From a virus: a stretch of 24,093 bases of DNA. Shown here piece by piece: positions 6,664 through 13,452 of the stretch. The translations under genes and the position numbers were made by a program. The notes under the pieces were generated by a model, which worked only from the letters and a program-made list of their open reading frames with translations, had not been told where the DNA came from and did no database searches. The stretch is from positions 1 through 24,093 of IMG/VR virus record IMGVR_UViG_3300033571_017006. One strand, 5' to 3'. How positions within the stretch are numbered: position 1 is the first letter of the stretch; each line of letters begins with the position of its first letter.

Positions 6664-7527
6664 ATGAGCACGACGATCCTCGAACAAGGCCAGCAACAGC
6701 AGCAAGGCGACGTCCAACAACAGCAACAGGGGCAGCAACAGCAAGGCCAGCAAGTCGGCGGGCTGTCCTTCCACGAACTCATCAACCCGGACGGCACTTT
6801 CGCGCAGGGCTGGACCGACAAGCTACCCGAGGCATTCAAGCCATTCGGGCCAAGCGTCGGGCGTTTCCCTTCCATTACCGACCTCATCGGCGGTTATGCG
6901 AATGCGGAAAAGGCCATCTCGGCCAAGCGTCTCACTCCTCCTGGCGAGAACGCCACGCCTGAGCAGGTCGCCGAATGGCGGAAGCTCGTCGGCGCTCCTG
7001 ACAAGCCGGACGGCTACGGCCCCTTGAAGCCTGAAAAGCTGCCTGCGGGTGCCGAGTGGAGCGATGAACTGGCGGGCAAGCTCGCGGAAATCGGCATCAA
7101 GCATCATCTCCCGAAAGCAGCGTTGGCTGACCTTGTGGCGCTCAATCTTTCGGCGCAGGAAGCAGCGGCCCAAAAGAACGGCGCTGATGCGGAGGCCTAC
7201 GTTGCGCAGCAGACCGCAGACCTGAAAAAGGAATGGGGCCAAGGCTACGAGGAAAATCTCGCGCAGTCCGTCAAGGCCGCGAAGCTCCTGGGCGTGGACA
7301 TCACCGACCCGGAAGTTGGCAGTAACGCGAAGATGATCCGGCTCCTGCATTCGGCCTCGAAGCTCATGCGCGAGGATAAACTTCTCGGCGGCGACGGCGC
7401 GCAAGCGACACTTCGCGAGCAGGCCGACACCATCCGCAAGGGCGACGACTACCAAGGCAAAAACGGCCTTGAGAAGCAAAAGCAGGCTCAGGCTCGCATT
7501 GCCGCGCTGCTTGGCGAAAAATTGTAG
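6664..7527 (+). CDS. capsid scaffold protein
   Basis: A 287-residue protein just before the major capsid gene, matching scaffold proteins in place, size and composition. The N-terminus is a low-complexity Gln stretch (about residues 8-30, GQQQQQGDVQQQQQGQQQQG). Next comes a conserved-looking segment ending in TDLIGGYANAEKAISAKRLT and a PDGYG-type motif (APDKPDGYGPLKPEKLPAGA). The rest is charged and helical, ending in KQAQARIAALLGEKL. Scaffolds of podoviruses typically combine a disordered acidic or Gln-rich N-terminus, PD.YG and a helical C-terminus that binds the coat. The start is preceded by ACCAAC with no Shine-Dalgarno sequence. It is followed by a 194-base structured leader of the capsid gene. 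Confidence 0.8.
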   Translation: MSTTILEQGQQQQQGDVQQQQQGQQQQGQQVGGLSFHELINPDGTFAQGWTDKLPEAFKPFGPSVGRFPSITDLIGGYANAEKAISAKRLTPPGENATPEQVAEWRKLVGAPDKPDGYGPLKPEKLPAGAEWSDELAGKLAEIGIKHHLPKAALADLVALNLSAQEAAAQKNGADAEAYVAQQTADLKKEWGQGYEENLAQSVKAAKLLGVDITDPEVGSNAKMIRLLHSASKLMREDKLLGGDGAQATLREQADTIRKGDDYQGKNGLEKQKQAQARIAALLGEKL

Positions 7528-7545
7528 TGATCGACTCTTGACAAC
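7527..7545 (+). promoter_or_regulatory. GTGATC / TTGACAAC motif upstream of capsid gene
   Basis: GTGATC (7527-7532) overlaps the scaffold stop codon, and TTGACAAC (7538-7545) follows after five bases. The same two words occur at 2607-2621. TTGACA is a perfect -35 box, but the -10 position carries no TATAAT-like sequence and the motif also forms the 5' arm of a hairpin. It could be a promoter or an RNA signal. Confidence 0.28.
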
Positions 7546-7721
7546 GCGGCGGGTGTTTCACTCCGTCGCGTTGTCCAAGCGACCTCTCACACGACAAGAG
7601 GGGCAATCGCGAAGCAAGGCACTGACGGCCCGCTTCGCGCGGGGAACCGAAAGACCGAGCTTGAACGCCAAAGGCACCGGACACGCCAAGGCAATCAACC
7701 TCTCATTCTTTCTTCACCTTT
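7537..7721 (+). promoter_or_regulatory. structured leader of the capsid gene
   Basis: Between scaffold stop and capsid start are 194 bases without a convincing gene. They contain a 16-bp stem with one bulge and one G-T pair (7537-7552 with 7563-7579, 10-base loop). Next is a CCTCT/AGAGG hairpin (7583-7601) framed by GCGA/TCGC, and then a GCGAAGC/GCTTCGC hairpin with an inner GGC/GCC (7609-7638). The last 25 bases before the ATG are strongly C/T-rich (ending CTTCACCTTT) and have no Shine-Dalgarno sequence. The stems lack T-tracts, so an RNase processing site, mRNA stabiliser or translation enhancer for the most abundant virion protein is more likely than termination. Function is inferred. Confidence 0.45.
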
Positions 7722-8603
7722 ATGGCTGAAATCCCCTCATTCTACAAAACCGAGTTTGCGACCAATTGGGAGCAGGCTTACCAGCAAATGAACTCCCGCA
7801 TGAAGGGTGCCGTTACGGCCTCTCCCTTCACTGGCGCTCGCAAGTGGTTCAACGAACTCGACCAAACCGAAATGTCCGAAGTGACCGACCGTAAGGCCGA
7901 CACTGGCGACGGCGACTCGACCGGCTTCAAATACTGGATTTTCCGGCGCAAGTTCCAGTTTGTCAAAAGCTGGGACGAAGATGATGCCGTTCAACTCGGC
8001 GAAATCACCCTCCCGCAGTCCGACGAAATCGTCTCCGCTGCTGCCGCTGAAAACCGCCGCGCCGATGACCTCATTATCGAGGCCATGGACGCAACGCGCT
8101 ACATCGGCGAAAACGGCACCGATTCCGACGCCTTCCTTTCGGCGCAGTCCATCGCGGTCAACTACGTGCCTTCTGGCTCGACGGTCGATTCCGGCCTCAC
8201 GATGGGCAAGCTCCGCTATGCGAAGCGCCTGTTCGACCTCGCCGAAGTGCCCGAGTCGGAACGCTATCTCGCCTATGGGGCGCGCCAGCTCGACGACGCC
8301 CTGGGCATTACGGAAGTCACCAGCCGCGACTACAACGACTTCATGGCGTTGAAGGACGGCAAGGTGGACCGCTTCATGGGCTTCACTTGGGTTCCCTCTC
8401 AGCGCCTCAGTGTGGCGAGCAACGTCCGCAAGGTCGTAGCTTGGCACAAGTCCGGCGTCCGCTTCGCTGACCTCGAACGTCACGTCCACATCGACGTGCT
8501 TCCGGCCAAGTCGCACAAGACCCAGCTTCGCGCCGTCAAGCGCATGGGTGCTGTCCGCGCCAAAAACAAAGGCGTCGTGCGCATCTACTGCAACGAGCCG
8601 TGA
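7722..8603 (+). CDS. major capsid protein
   Basis: A 293-residue coat protein, presumably of the HK97 fold. The order scaffold-capsid-terminator, the size and the patterns support it. It opens FYKTEFATNWEQAYQQMNSR, which fits capsids of Bordetella-phage-like podoviruses (aromatic start and a QQxxSR-like helix). It contains RKADTGDGDSTGFKYWIFRR, a central helical domain, GKVDRFMGFTWVPSQRL (the FMGF...P..RL segment typical of these capsids) and a C-terminal basic strand set ending VRIYCNEP. It is flanked by a structured leader and an intrinsic terminator, consistent with separate high-level expression. The start follows a C/T-rich leader with no Shine-Dalgarno sequence. Confidence 0.88.
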   Translation: MAEIPSFYKTEFATNWEQAYQQMNSRMKGAVTASPFTGARKWFNELDQTEMSEVTDRKADTGDGDSTGFKYWIFRRKFQFVKSWDEDDAVQLGEITLPQSDEIVSAAAAENRRADDLIIEAMDATRYIGENGTDSDAFLSAQSIAVNYVPSGSTVDSGLTMGKLRYAKRLFDLAEVPESERYLAYGARQLDDALGITEVTSRDYNDFMALKDGKVDRFMGFTWVPSQRLSVASNVRKVVAWHKSGVRFADLERHVHIDVLPAKSHKTQLRAVKRMGAVRAKNKGVVRIYCNEP

Positions 8604-8611
8604 TGAATCTC

Positions 8612-8642
8612 GGGGCGCTCCTTTCGGGGAGCGCCCTTTTCC
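8612..8642 (+). terminator. intrinsic terminator after the capsid gene
   Basis: A 9-bp GC-rich stem, GGGCGCTCC (8613-8621) with GGAGCGCCC (8628-8636), small loop TTTCGG, followed directly by TTTTCC. It lies eight bases after the capsid stop. A strong hairpin plus T-run is the classic intrinsic terminator; some read-through would be needed to express the next gene unless it has its own promoter. Confidence 0.85.
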
Positions 8643-8669
8643 TCAAACCTTCACCTTTTTCCTCATCCT

Positions 8670-9125
8670 ATGCCTACCTTCTCAACTGACTACGCTACCG
8701 CTCAGGCCTCCGCTCTGACGGATCAATCTAAGGCTCCTTCTCTCGGCGCTTACGGCGGCGACGTGAAATATCTCGAAGCCACCGTTTCGGTCCCTGGCAC
8801 CTTCGCGGTCAATGACGTGATCCGCATCGCTCGCCTTCCGGCTGGCGCTCGCGTGATCCCGTCCCTAATCTCGGTGGACTACACCGACCCTGGCGACGCC
8901 TGCACGCTCAAAATCGGCGACAGCTCCGATGACGACCGCTATGCCTCCGGGCTGGCGCTCGGCAACGCGGCGGGCCGCAAGGAACTGACCGAGGGAACCG
9001 AAGGCGTGGCCTTCACGACTCCGTTCAAGACCACTTCCGCCGACTGGCTGCAAGCCGTCATCACGACCGCGACCAGTGCCGCCGCGCACACGCAGACGTG
9101 GCACATCTTCTACACGCTCGGTTAA
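8670..9125 (+). CDS. small virion protein, possible capsid decoration
   Basis: A 151-residue, probably all-beta protein starting MPTFSTDYATAQASALTDQS. It has the pattern YLEATVSVPGTFAVNDVIRI followed by ARLPAGARVIPSLISVDY and DACTLKIGDSSDDDRYASGL, and ends in alternating hydrophobic strands (TQTWHIFYTLG). The LPAGARVIPSLI segment recurs in small proteins encoded right after capsid genes in many podoviruses, where head decoration or head-fibre roles are proposed; here this is inference. It sits between two intrinsic terminators. Its leader is C/T-rich (CACCTTTTTCCTCATCCT) and lacks a Shine-Dalgarno sequence, like that of the capsid gene. Confidence 0.65.
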   Translation: MPTFSTDYATAQASALTDQSKAPSLGAYGGDVKYLEATVSVPGTFAVNDVIRIARLPAGARVIPSLISVDYTDPGDACTLKIGDSSDDDRYASGLALGNAAGRKELTEGTEGVAFTTPFKTTSADWLQAVITTATSAAAHTQTWHIFYTLG

Positions 9126-9174
9126 ACCATTCGCCCTTCGGGTGTGGCGAGGCGCATGCAGTGGCGCACAAAAC

Positions 9175-9219
9175 AGCGGGGGCCGTCCTTTCTTGTTGGG
9201 GGCGGCTCCCGCTTTCTTT
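9175..9219 (+). terminator. intrinsic terminator before the tail genes
   Basis: A 14-bp stem with two G-T pairs, AGCGGGGGCCGTCC (9175-9188) with 9200-9213, an 11-base loop and a following TTTCTTT. It separates the capsid-associated gene from the adaptor gene. The T-tract is interrupted by one C, so termination may be partial. Confidence 0.75.
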
Positions 9220-9230
9220 AAACGCAAACC

Positions 9231-10034
9231 ATGACCAAGACCGAAATCATCAACACCGCCCTTGCGCTCATCGGGGGCAAGTCTCTCGCGAATGCCGACA
9301 CGGACACGACCCCGCAGGCAGTTAGTGGCCGCAAGTTTTGGGAACTGGCGCTCAATGAAGCTCTTAGCGCGCAGAACTGGAACTTTGCCACAAAGCGCGC
9401 ACGCCTCAAAGTCTCGCGCACGGCCATTACATCCGTGACCAACAATGGCGGGCTTGTCCGCATCACGAAGACGTCGCACGGCCTAGTGACCGGCGACCGG
9501 GCCGCAATCGAGAACGTCCCTTGCGCGGTCGGGTCGTTTTTTGTGACGCGGATCGACGCCGACACGTTCGACCTGCAAGACAGCGTTTTCGCGTCCGGCT
9601 ATTCGAGCGGCGGGACGTTTCTCAAGATTCCGGCCTTCGGGTGGTCGTATCAGCACGCGCTTCCTTCCGATTGCGTCAAGGTCCGGCGCGTCGTCGATGA
9701 TCCTGACCGCGACATGGAGGAGAACGACACGGAAGCGTTTCGCGTCGAATCTGGCTTCATCCTGTGTGACCTCGAAGCGGCTTTCGTGGCCTACACGTGG
9801 CGCAACGAAACGACCTCGACCTATCCGCATGAGTTCGTGGCGGCGCTCTCGACGCTCCTTGCCTCGTATCTGGCGCAAGACCTCGCGGGACCGGCTGGAC
9901 GCTCGGCGGAGCTTCGCCAGACCTATGAACGGCTCATGCTGCCGAATGCACGCGGACGTGATGCGCGCGAAGGCAAGGGCGATACCAACGTCAACACGGC
10001 AAGCAGCGAACTACACGCCTCCCGTTTCGCATGA
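9231..10034 (+). CDS. tail tubular protein A-like adaptor
   Basis: A 267-residue protein that should form the ring under the portal connecting it to the nozzle (T7 gp11-like). The N-terminal TEIINTALALIGGKSLA and the ELALNEALSAQNWNFATKRA segment (helix with W.FA..R) are the family signature. The later SYQHALPSDCVKVRRVVDD and ATLLASYLAQDLAG-like helix (ALSTLLASYLAQDLAG) complete it. An extra domain of about 60 residues is inserted near residues 62-127, with ITSVTNNGGLVRITKTSHGL, GD and DTFDLQD. This pattern matches the small beta-barrel insertion, like the FCCH domain of ubiquitin-activating enzyme, seen in some phage tail proteins. Its stop overlaps the next start as ATGA. Confidence 0.83.
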   Translation: MTKTEIINTALALIGGKSLANADTDTTPQAVSGRKFWELALNEALSAQNWNFATKRARLKVSRTAITSVTNNGGLVRITKTSHGLVTGDRAAIENVPCAVGSFFVTRIDADTFDLQDSVFASGYSSGGTFLKIPAFGWSYQHALPSDCVKVRRVVDDPDRDMEENDTEAFRVESGFILCDLEAAFVAYTWRNETTSTYPHEFVAALSTLLASYLAQDLAGPAGRSAELRQTYERLMLPNARGRDAREGKGDTNVNTASSELHASRFA

Positions 10035-12712
10035 GCATCGCAACCCGAACCTTTCAGGCTTCCTTCAACGGCGGCGAGCTTTCGCAACTGCTCGACTCCC
10101 GGCCAGACGCAGCCATTTACCGTGACGGTTGCCGCGAGCTGCAAAACTGTGTCGTGCGGCCCTACGGCGGAGCGTTCAAGCGTCCGGGCCTGCAATATGG
10201 CGGGGCCGTCAAGACCTCCTCGACGGCAACGCGCCTGATTCCCTTCAAGCGTTCGACCTCGACTAACTACGTTATCGAGATGGGGCACACCTATATGCGC
10301 TTCTGGAAAGGCGGCTCCGCCATGACGCGCATAACCAGCGGAACGCCTGTGGAAATCGCATCCCCCTACACGGCGGCGCAGCTTCAAGCGGTGCAGTTCT
10401 GCCAGATCAACGACGTGATGTTCCTTGTGCATCCGTCGCATGCGCCGCGCCGTCTTTCGCGCAATTCGGAAACAAGCTGGACGCTCGAAGAGTTCCCGTT
10501 CGACTTTCCGCCCATGTCGGACATCAATGATACGACGACGACGATTAGGATTCAGCCGGGCGTTACCGCGTGGGCGACCGGGACGGTTTACACGGTCGGG
10601 CAGGTCCGGCTTCAAAGCGGCTTGCTCTATATGTGCGCAACGGGCCACACGTCCGGCACATTCGCGACCGATCTAGCGGCCTCGCGCTGGAAAGCAGTCA
10701 AACCTCGCGGCCCGTGGGCGCGCGACGACGACCACGACACTGCCGATATGGTGGACGTGGCGGGCGTGCGATATGTCTGCATTCTCTCGACGGCGGCCCT
10801 AATTGCAGGTTCAGGCTACAATGCCAATCCGCGCCCGGGTGGTTCCGGGTCTTGGGCTACCTACTGGCTGGCGGTCGGTGACTCCAACCTTCGCCTCTTT
10901 GCCAGCGCCGCGACCTTTTCTGCTGCCGATGAAGGGACGTATTTCCGCATCGACGTAGGGTGCTCAAAGCGTTCGCTTTTCCTGTCCACGAACCACACGG
11001 CGGGAGTTACGCACGTCACGGAGCCGATGTTCATTGCGGGCGACGCGCTCATTCGCTCGACCATCACGACGACCAATTATTCCGGCTATCTGAACGGTGG
11101 CGTCAAGGGAGAGCTTTACCTTGAGTTCAGCCCTGACCGCAGCACTTGGGACCGCGTTCGCCATTGGGGCTTCAAGAACCCGGCAGACGGCAACATTGCC
11201 TCGACCTACAACGGCCCCTCGACGGGCGGCTATTACCGCATTCGGTGGGAGCCTGGCATCACCTCGACGGCGCGCGACCAAGGCTTTTTGATCGAGGCCA
11301 CAACCGGCGTTGTGACGGCGCTGGTTCGCGTGGACTCGTTTGTTTCCAGCACGGAGGTCACGGCCTCCTTTGTGCTGCCAGACATCACTTTTGCGCCCTG
11401 CGAGATTCTGACGACCGATAACCGAAACTGGTATCGCGGTGCCTTCGGGGCGAGCTACCCGCGCGCCGTGGCCTTCCATGAGGCGCGCCTTTGGTTCGCT
11501 GGTGTGTCGGGCGACGCCTCGCGGGCATGGTCTAGCCGCGTCGATGACTTCTATAACTTCTTCACCGGCCCGGAAGATGACGACGGTATCGACATCACGC
11601 TTTCAAGCGTCGAGACAAATCAAATCGAGTGGATGGCCTCGCTTGGCCGGAATCTCGTCATCGGCACGACCGGGGAGGAATGGATCATCAACAGCGGCGA
11701 ATCTGATTCCGTCCTGACTGCCGACAACATGCGCGCCCGCCTGACGACCCGGAACGGCTCCGCGCCGCTTGCGCCGCAGATGGTCAACGACGCCTTGTTC
11801 TGGTGCCCTCGAAGTGCGCGCCGCCTCCATGAGTTCAATTACGATTTCAGCCGCGACGCTTGGAGCGGGTCTGACGTGCTGCAATTTGCCGAACACCTGG
11901 GCGCTTCGGGCCTTGTAGATATGGACTTTGCGGCCATGCCCGATTCGGTCCTTTGGGCCGTCAATGGCGACGGGGAACTTTGCGGCTTCACCTACGACCG
12001 ACGCCAGAACGTCACGGCATGGCATCGCCACGTCACGGATGGCTATTTCGAGAGCGTCGCGACCATCTACGGCGACAACGGACGGGATGAAGTTTGGTTT
12101 GTGGTGCGCCGGACCATCAACGGCGCGACGGTTCGGAACGTCGAAAGGTTCTATCCGACCGCGCAAGATTTCGATTTCGACACCGCGAGTGATTTCTTCT
12201 ATGTGGACTCGGGCCTCAAGGTCACGCCCTCGGGAACGTCCATCACGGGGCTTTCGCACCTCGAAGGGAAGCAAGTCAAGATTTGGGCGGATGGTGCCCG
12301 GATCGAGACGAAAACGGTTTCCTCGGGAGCCGTCACGCTCTCGACCGCTGCCACGTCGGCCATTGTGGGCCTTGCCTACGAGGCCACGCTTCGACCGATG
12401 CGCCTAGAAGTCGTGCTGGATGACGGCACCGGGCAGGGGCGGCGCTGGCGTCCGAACCGGCTCATTGCCTGCCTCTACAACTCCATTGGGGGCGAGTTCC
12501 GCACGGGCGGCGACTGGACGGCGCTAGACTACTCGTCCCCCTACGAGCGCGAGCAGGCCGACGAACCGGCGCTCACGGTCAGGACGACGCGCATTTCTAG
12601 CCACGTTCCGGCAGATTGGGAGGACTCCATCGAGCTGCAATTCCGCAGCGCCGATCCCGTGCCTTTTAACTTGCTGGCTTACATTTTGATTCATGAAGTG
12701 GAGGGAAGATAA
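10031..12712 (+). CDS. tail tubular protein B-like nozzle
   Basis: An 893-residue protein, longer than T7 gp12 (about 794), expected to form the tail nozzle below the adaptor. The N-terminus FQASFNGGELSQLLDSRPDA, YRDGCRELQNCVVRPYGG and FKRPGLQYGG is a clear signature of this family (F..GELS..L..R.D...Y..GC..L.N......G...RPG). Residues about 180-228 (WATGTVYTVGQVRLQSGLLY...W) resemble a carbohydrate-binding module of the CBM5/12 chitin-binding type; a second, weaker copy may lie at about 238-285 (GVRYVC...YWLAVG). These could add host-surface binding. The C-terminal third has LEGKQVKIWADG and a regular beta pattern. It is coupled to the adaptor by ATGA and to the next gene by a three-base gap. 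Confidence 0.85.
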   Translation: MSIATRTFQASFNGGELSQLLDSRPDAAIYRDGCRELQNCVVRPYGGAFKRPGLQYGGAVKTSSTATRLIPFKRSTSTNYVIEMGHTYMRFWKGGSAMTRITSGTPVEIASPYTAAQLQAVQFCQINDVMFLVHPSHAPRRLSRNSETSWTLEEFPFDFPPMSDINDTTTTIRIQPGVTAWATGTVYTVGQVRLQSGLLYMCATGHTSGTFATDLAASRWKAVKPRGPWARDDDHDTADMVDVAGVRYVCILSTAALIAGSGYNANPRPGGSGSWATYWLAVGDSNLRLFASAATFSAADEGTYFRIDVGCSKRSLFLSTNHTAGVTHVTEPMFIAGDALIRSTITTTNYSGYLNGGVKGELYLEFSPDRSTWDRVRHWGFKNPADGNIASTYNGPSTGGYYRIRWEPGITSTARDQGFLIEATTGVVTALVRVDSFVSSTEVTASFVLPDITFAPCEILTTDNRNWYRGAFGASYPRAVAFHEARLWFAGVSGDASRAWSSRVDDFYNFFTGPEDDDGIDITLSSVETNQIEWMASLGRNLVIGTTGEEWIINSGESDSVLTADNMRARLTTRNGSAPLAPQMVNDALFWCPRSARRLHEFNYDFSRDAWSGSDVLQFAEHLGASGLVDMDFAAMPDSVLWAVNGDGELCGFTYDRRQNVTAWHRHVTDGYFESVATIYGDNGRDEVWFVVRRTINGATVRNVERFYPTAQDFDFDTASDFFYVDSGLKVTPSGTSITGLSHLEGKQVKIWADGARIETKTVSSGAVTLSTAATSAIVGLAYEATLRPMRLEVVLDDGTGQGRRWRPNRLIACLYNSIGGEFRTGGDWTALDYSSPYEREQADEPALTVRTTRISSHVPADWEDSIELQFRSADPVPFNLLAYILIHEVEGR

Positions 12713-12715
12713 ACC

Positions 12716-13228
12716 ATGGCATTTGCACCCATTTTTGCAGGACTAAGCGCCGCCGCCTCCATCGGGGGCCTGGGCATGAGCCTTTACGCCAACCGCCAGC
12801 AACAGCAGGCCGCCAAGATCGAGGGCGACATGCAGGCGCGCGCGGCAGAGGATGAGGCCAAGCGGAAGCAAATCGAGCTTGCCGAGAATCAGCGCCGCAC
12901 AGCCAAGAATCAGGCCGGGGCACGCGCCACACAGGCGGCCCGCATGGCACTGAGCGGCACGGGCGGAGGTTCGCCGCTCTCCATCATGGCCGAAACGCTG
13001 ACGCTGCAACAGCGCGAGCTTTCAGACGCGCAGTATGGCGGCGACCTCACGACCCGCGCGCTGACCAACCAAGCCACAAATGCCCGCTACGGCGCAGCCT
13101 CAAGCGTCGCAGGACTCAAGCAACGCGGGACCGGCCTGCTTATCGAGGGAATTGGAAATCTCGCACAAATGGGGTATGGAGTAGCACGCGATTATCCGCG
13201 CAAACAATCCACCGCAAAACTTCCATGA
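12716..13228 (+). CDS. internal virion protein (gp14-like)
   Basis: A 170-residue protein starting MAFAPIFAGLSAAASIGGLG, a hydrophobic Ala/Gly-rich segment, then a long charged helix (RQQQQAAKIEGDMQARAAED...QIELAENQRR). A motif ARMALSGTGGGSPLSIMAET resembles the SGvxxxxGSPLxxxxxT motif common in the smallest internal core/ejection proteins of podoviruses (role like T7 gp14, an outer-membrane pore during DNA ejection). The position between nozzle and the larger internal proteins fits. It is one of few genes with a purine-rich GGAGGG (12700-12705), about 10 bases upstream. It ends in an ATGA overlap. Confidence 0.72.
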   Translation: MAFAPIFAGLSAAASIGGLGMSLYANRQQQQAAKIEGDMQARAAEDEAKRKQIELAENQRRTAKNQAGARATQAARMALSGTGGGSPLSIMAETLTLQQRELSDAQYGGDLTTRALTNQATNARYGAASSVAGLKQRGTGLLIEGIGNLAQMGYGVARDYPRKQSTAKLP

Positions 13229-13452
13229 CACTACTGAAAAGACTTTATGCCGCTGTTTATAAATGGGTAATGGACCCAGCGCCAATCCCTGGAACTCCAT
13301 TTCCTTTTTCCCCTTATCCAAAAATTCCCAAAGCGCCCGAACCTCCTAAGCGCCGCATTGAGTGTACAAACGCTGGGTTGCTTGAGTTAATCATTGAGCA
13401 AAGCGAGCGCAAAAAAAGGCGATCCCTGCAAAGAAAACCGCATAAGCTATGA
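13225..13452 (+). CDS. small AT-richer hypothetical protein
   Basis: A 75-residue protein, MTLLKRLYAAVYKWVMDPAP..., with an amphipathic N-terminal helix, a Pro-rich middle (PGTPFPFSPYPKIPKAPEPP) and a basic helical C-terminus (EQSERKKRRSLQRKPHKL). GC content is about 50% in the stretch I counted, below the neighbouring genes. It is joined to both neighbours by ATGA overlaps, which argues that it is a real gene. I do not recognise it. A small membrane-associated or core-linked virion protein is possible but unproven. Confidence 0.6.
   Translation: MTLLKRLYAAVYKWVMDPAPIPGTPFPFSPYPKIPKAPEPPKRRIECTNAGLLELIIEQSERKKRRSLQRKPHKL

Noticed and set aside
7469-7729. 86-codon plus-strand frame through the capsid leader
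   Set aside because: Its codons follow the hairpin arms, the product is a low-complexity basic sequence, and it overlaps both neighbours; the RNA structure explains the region better.
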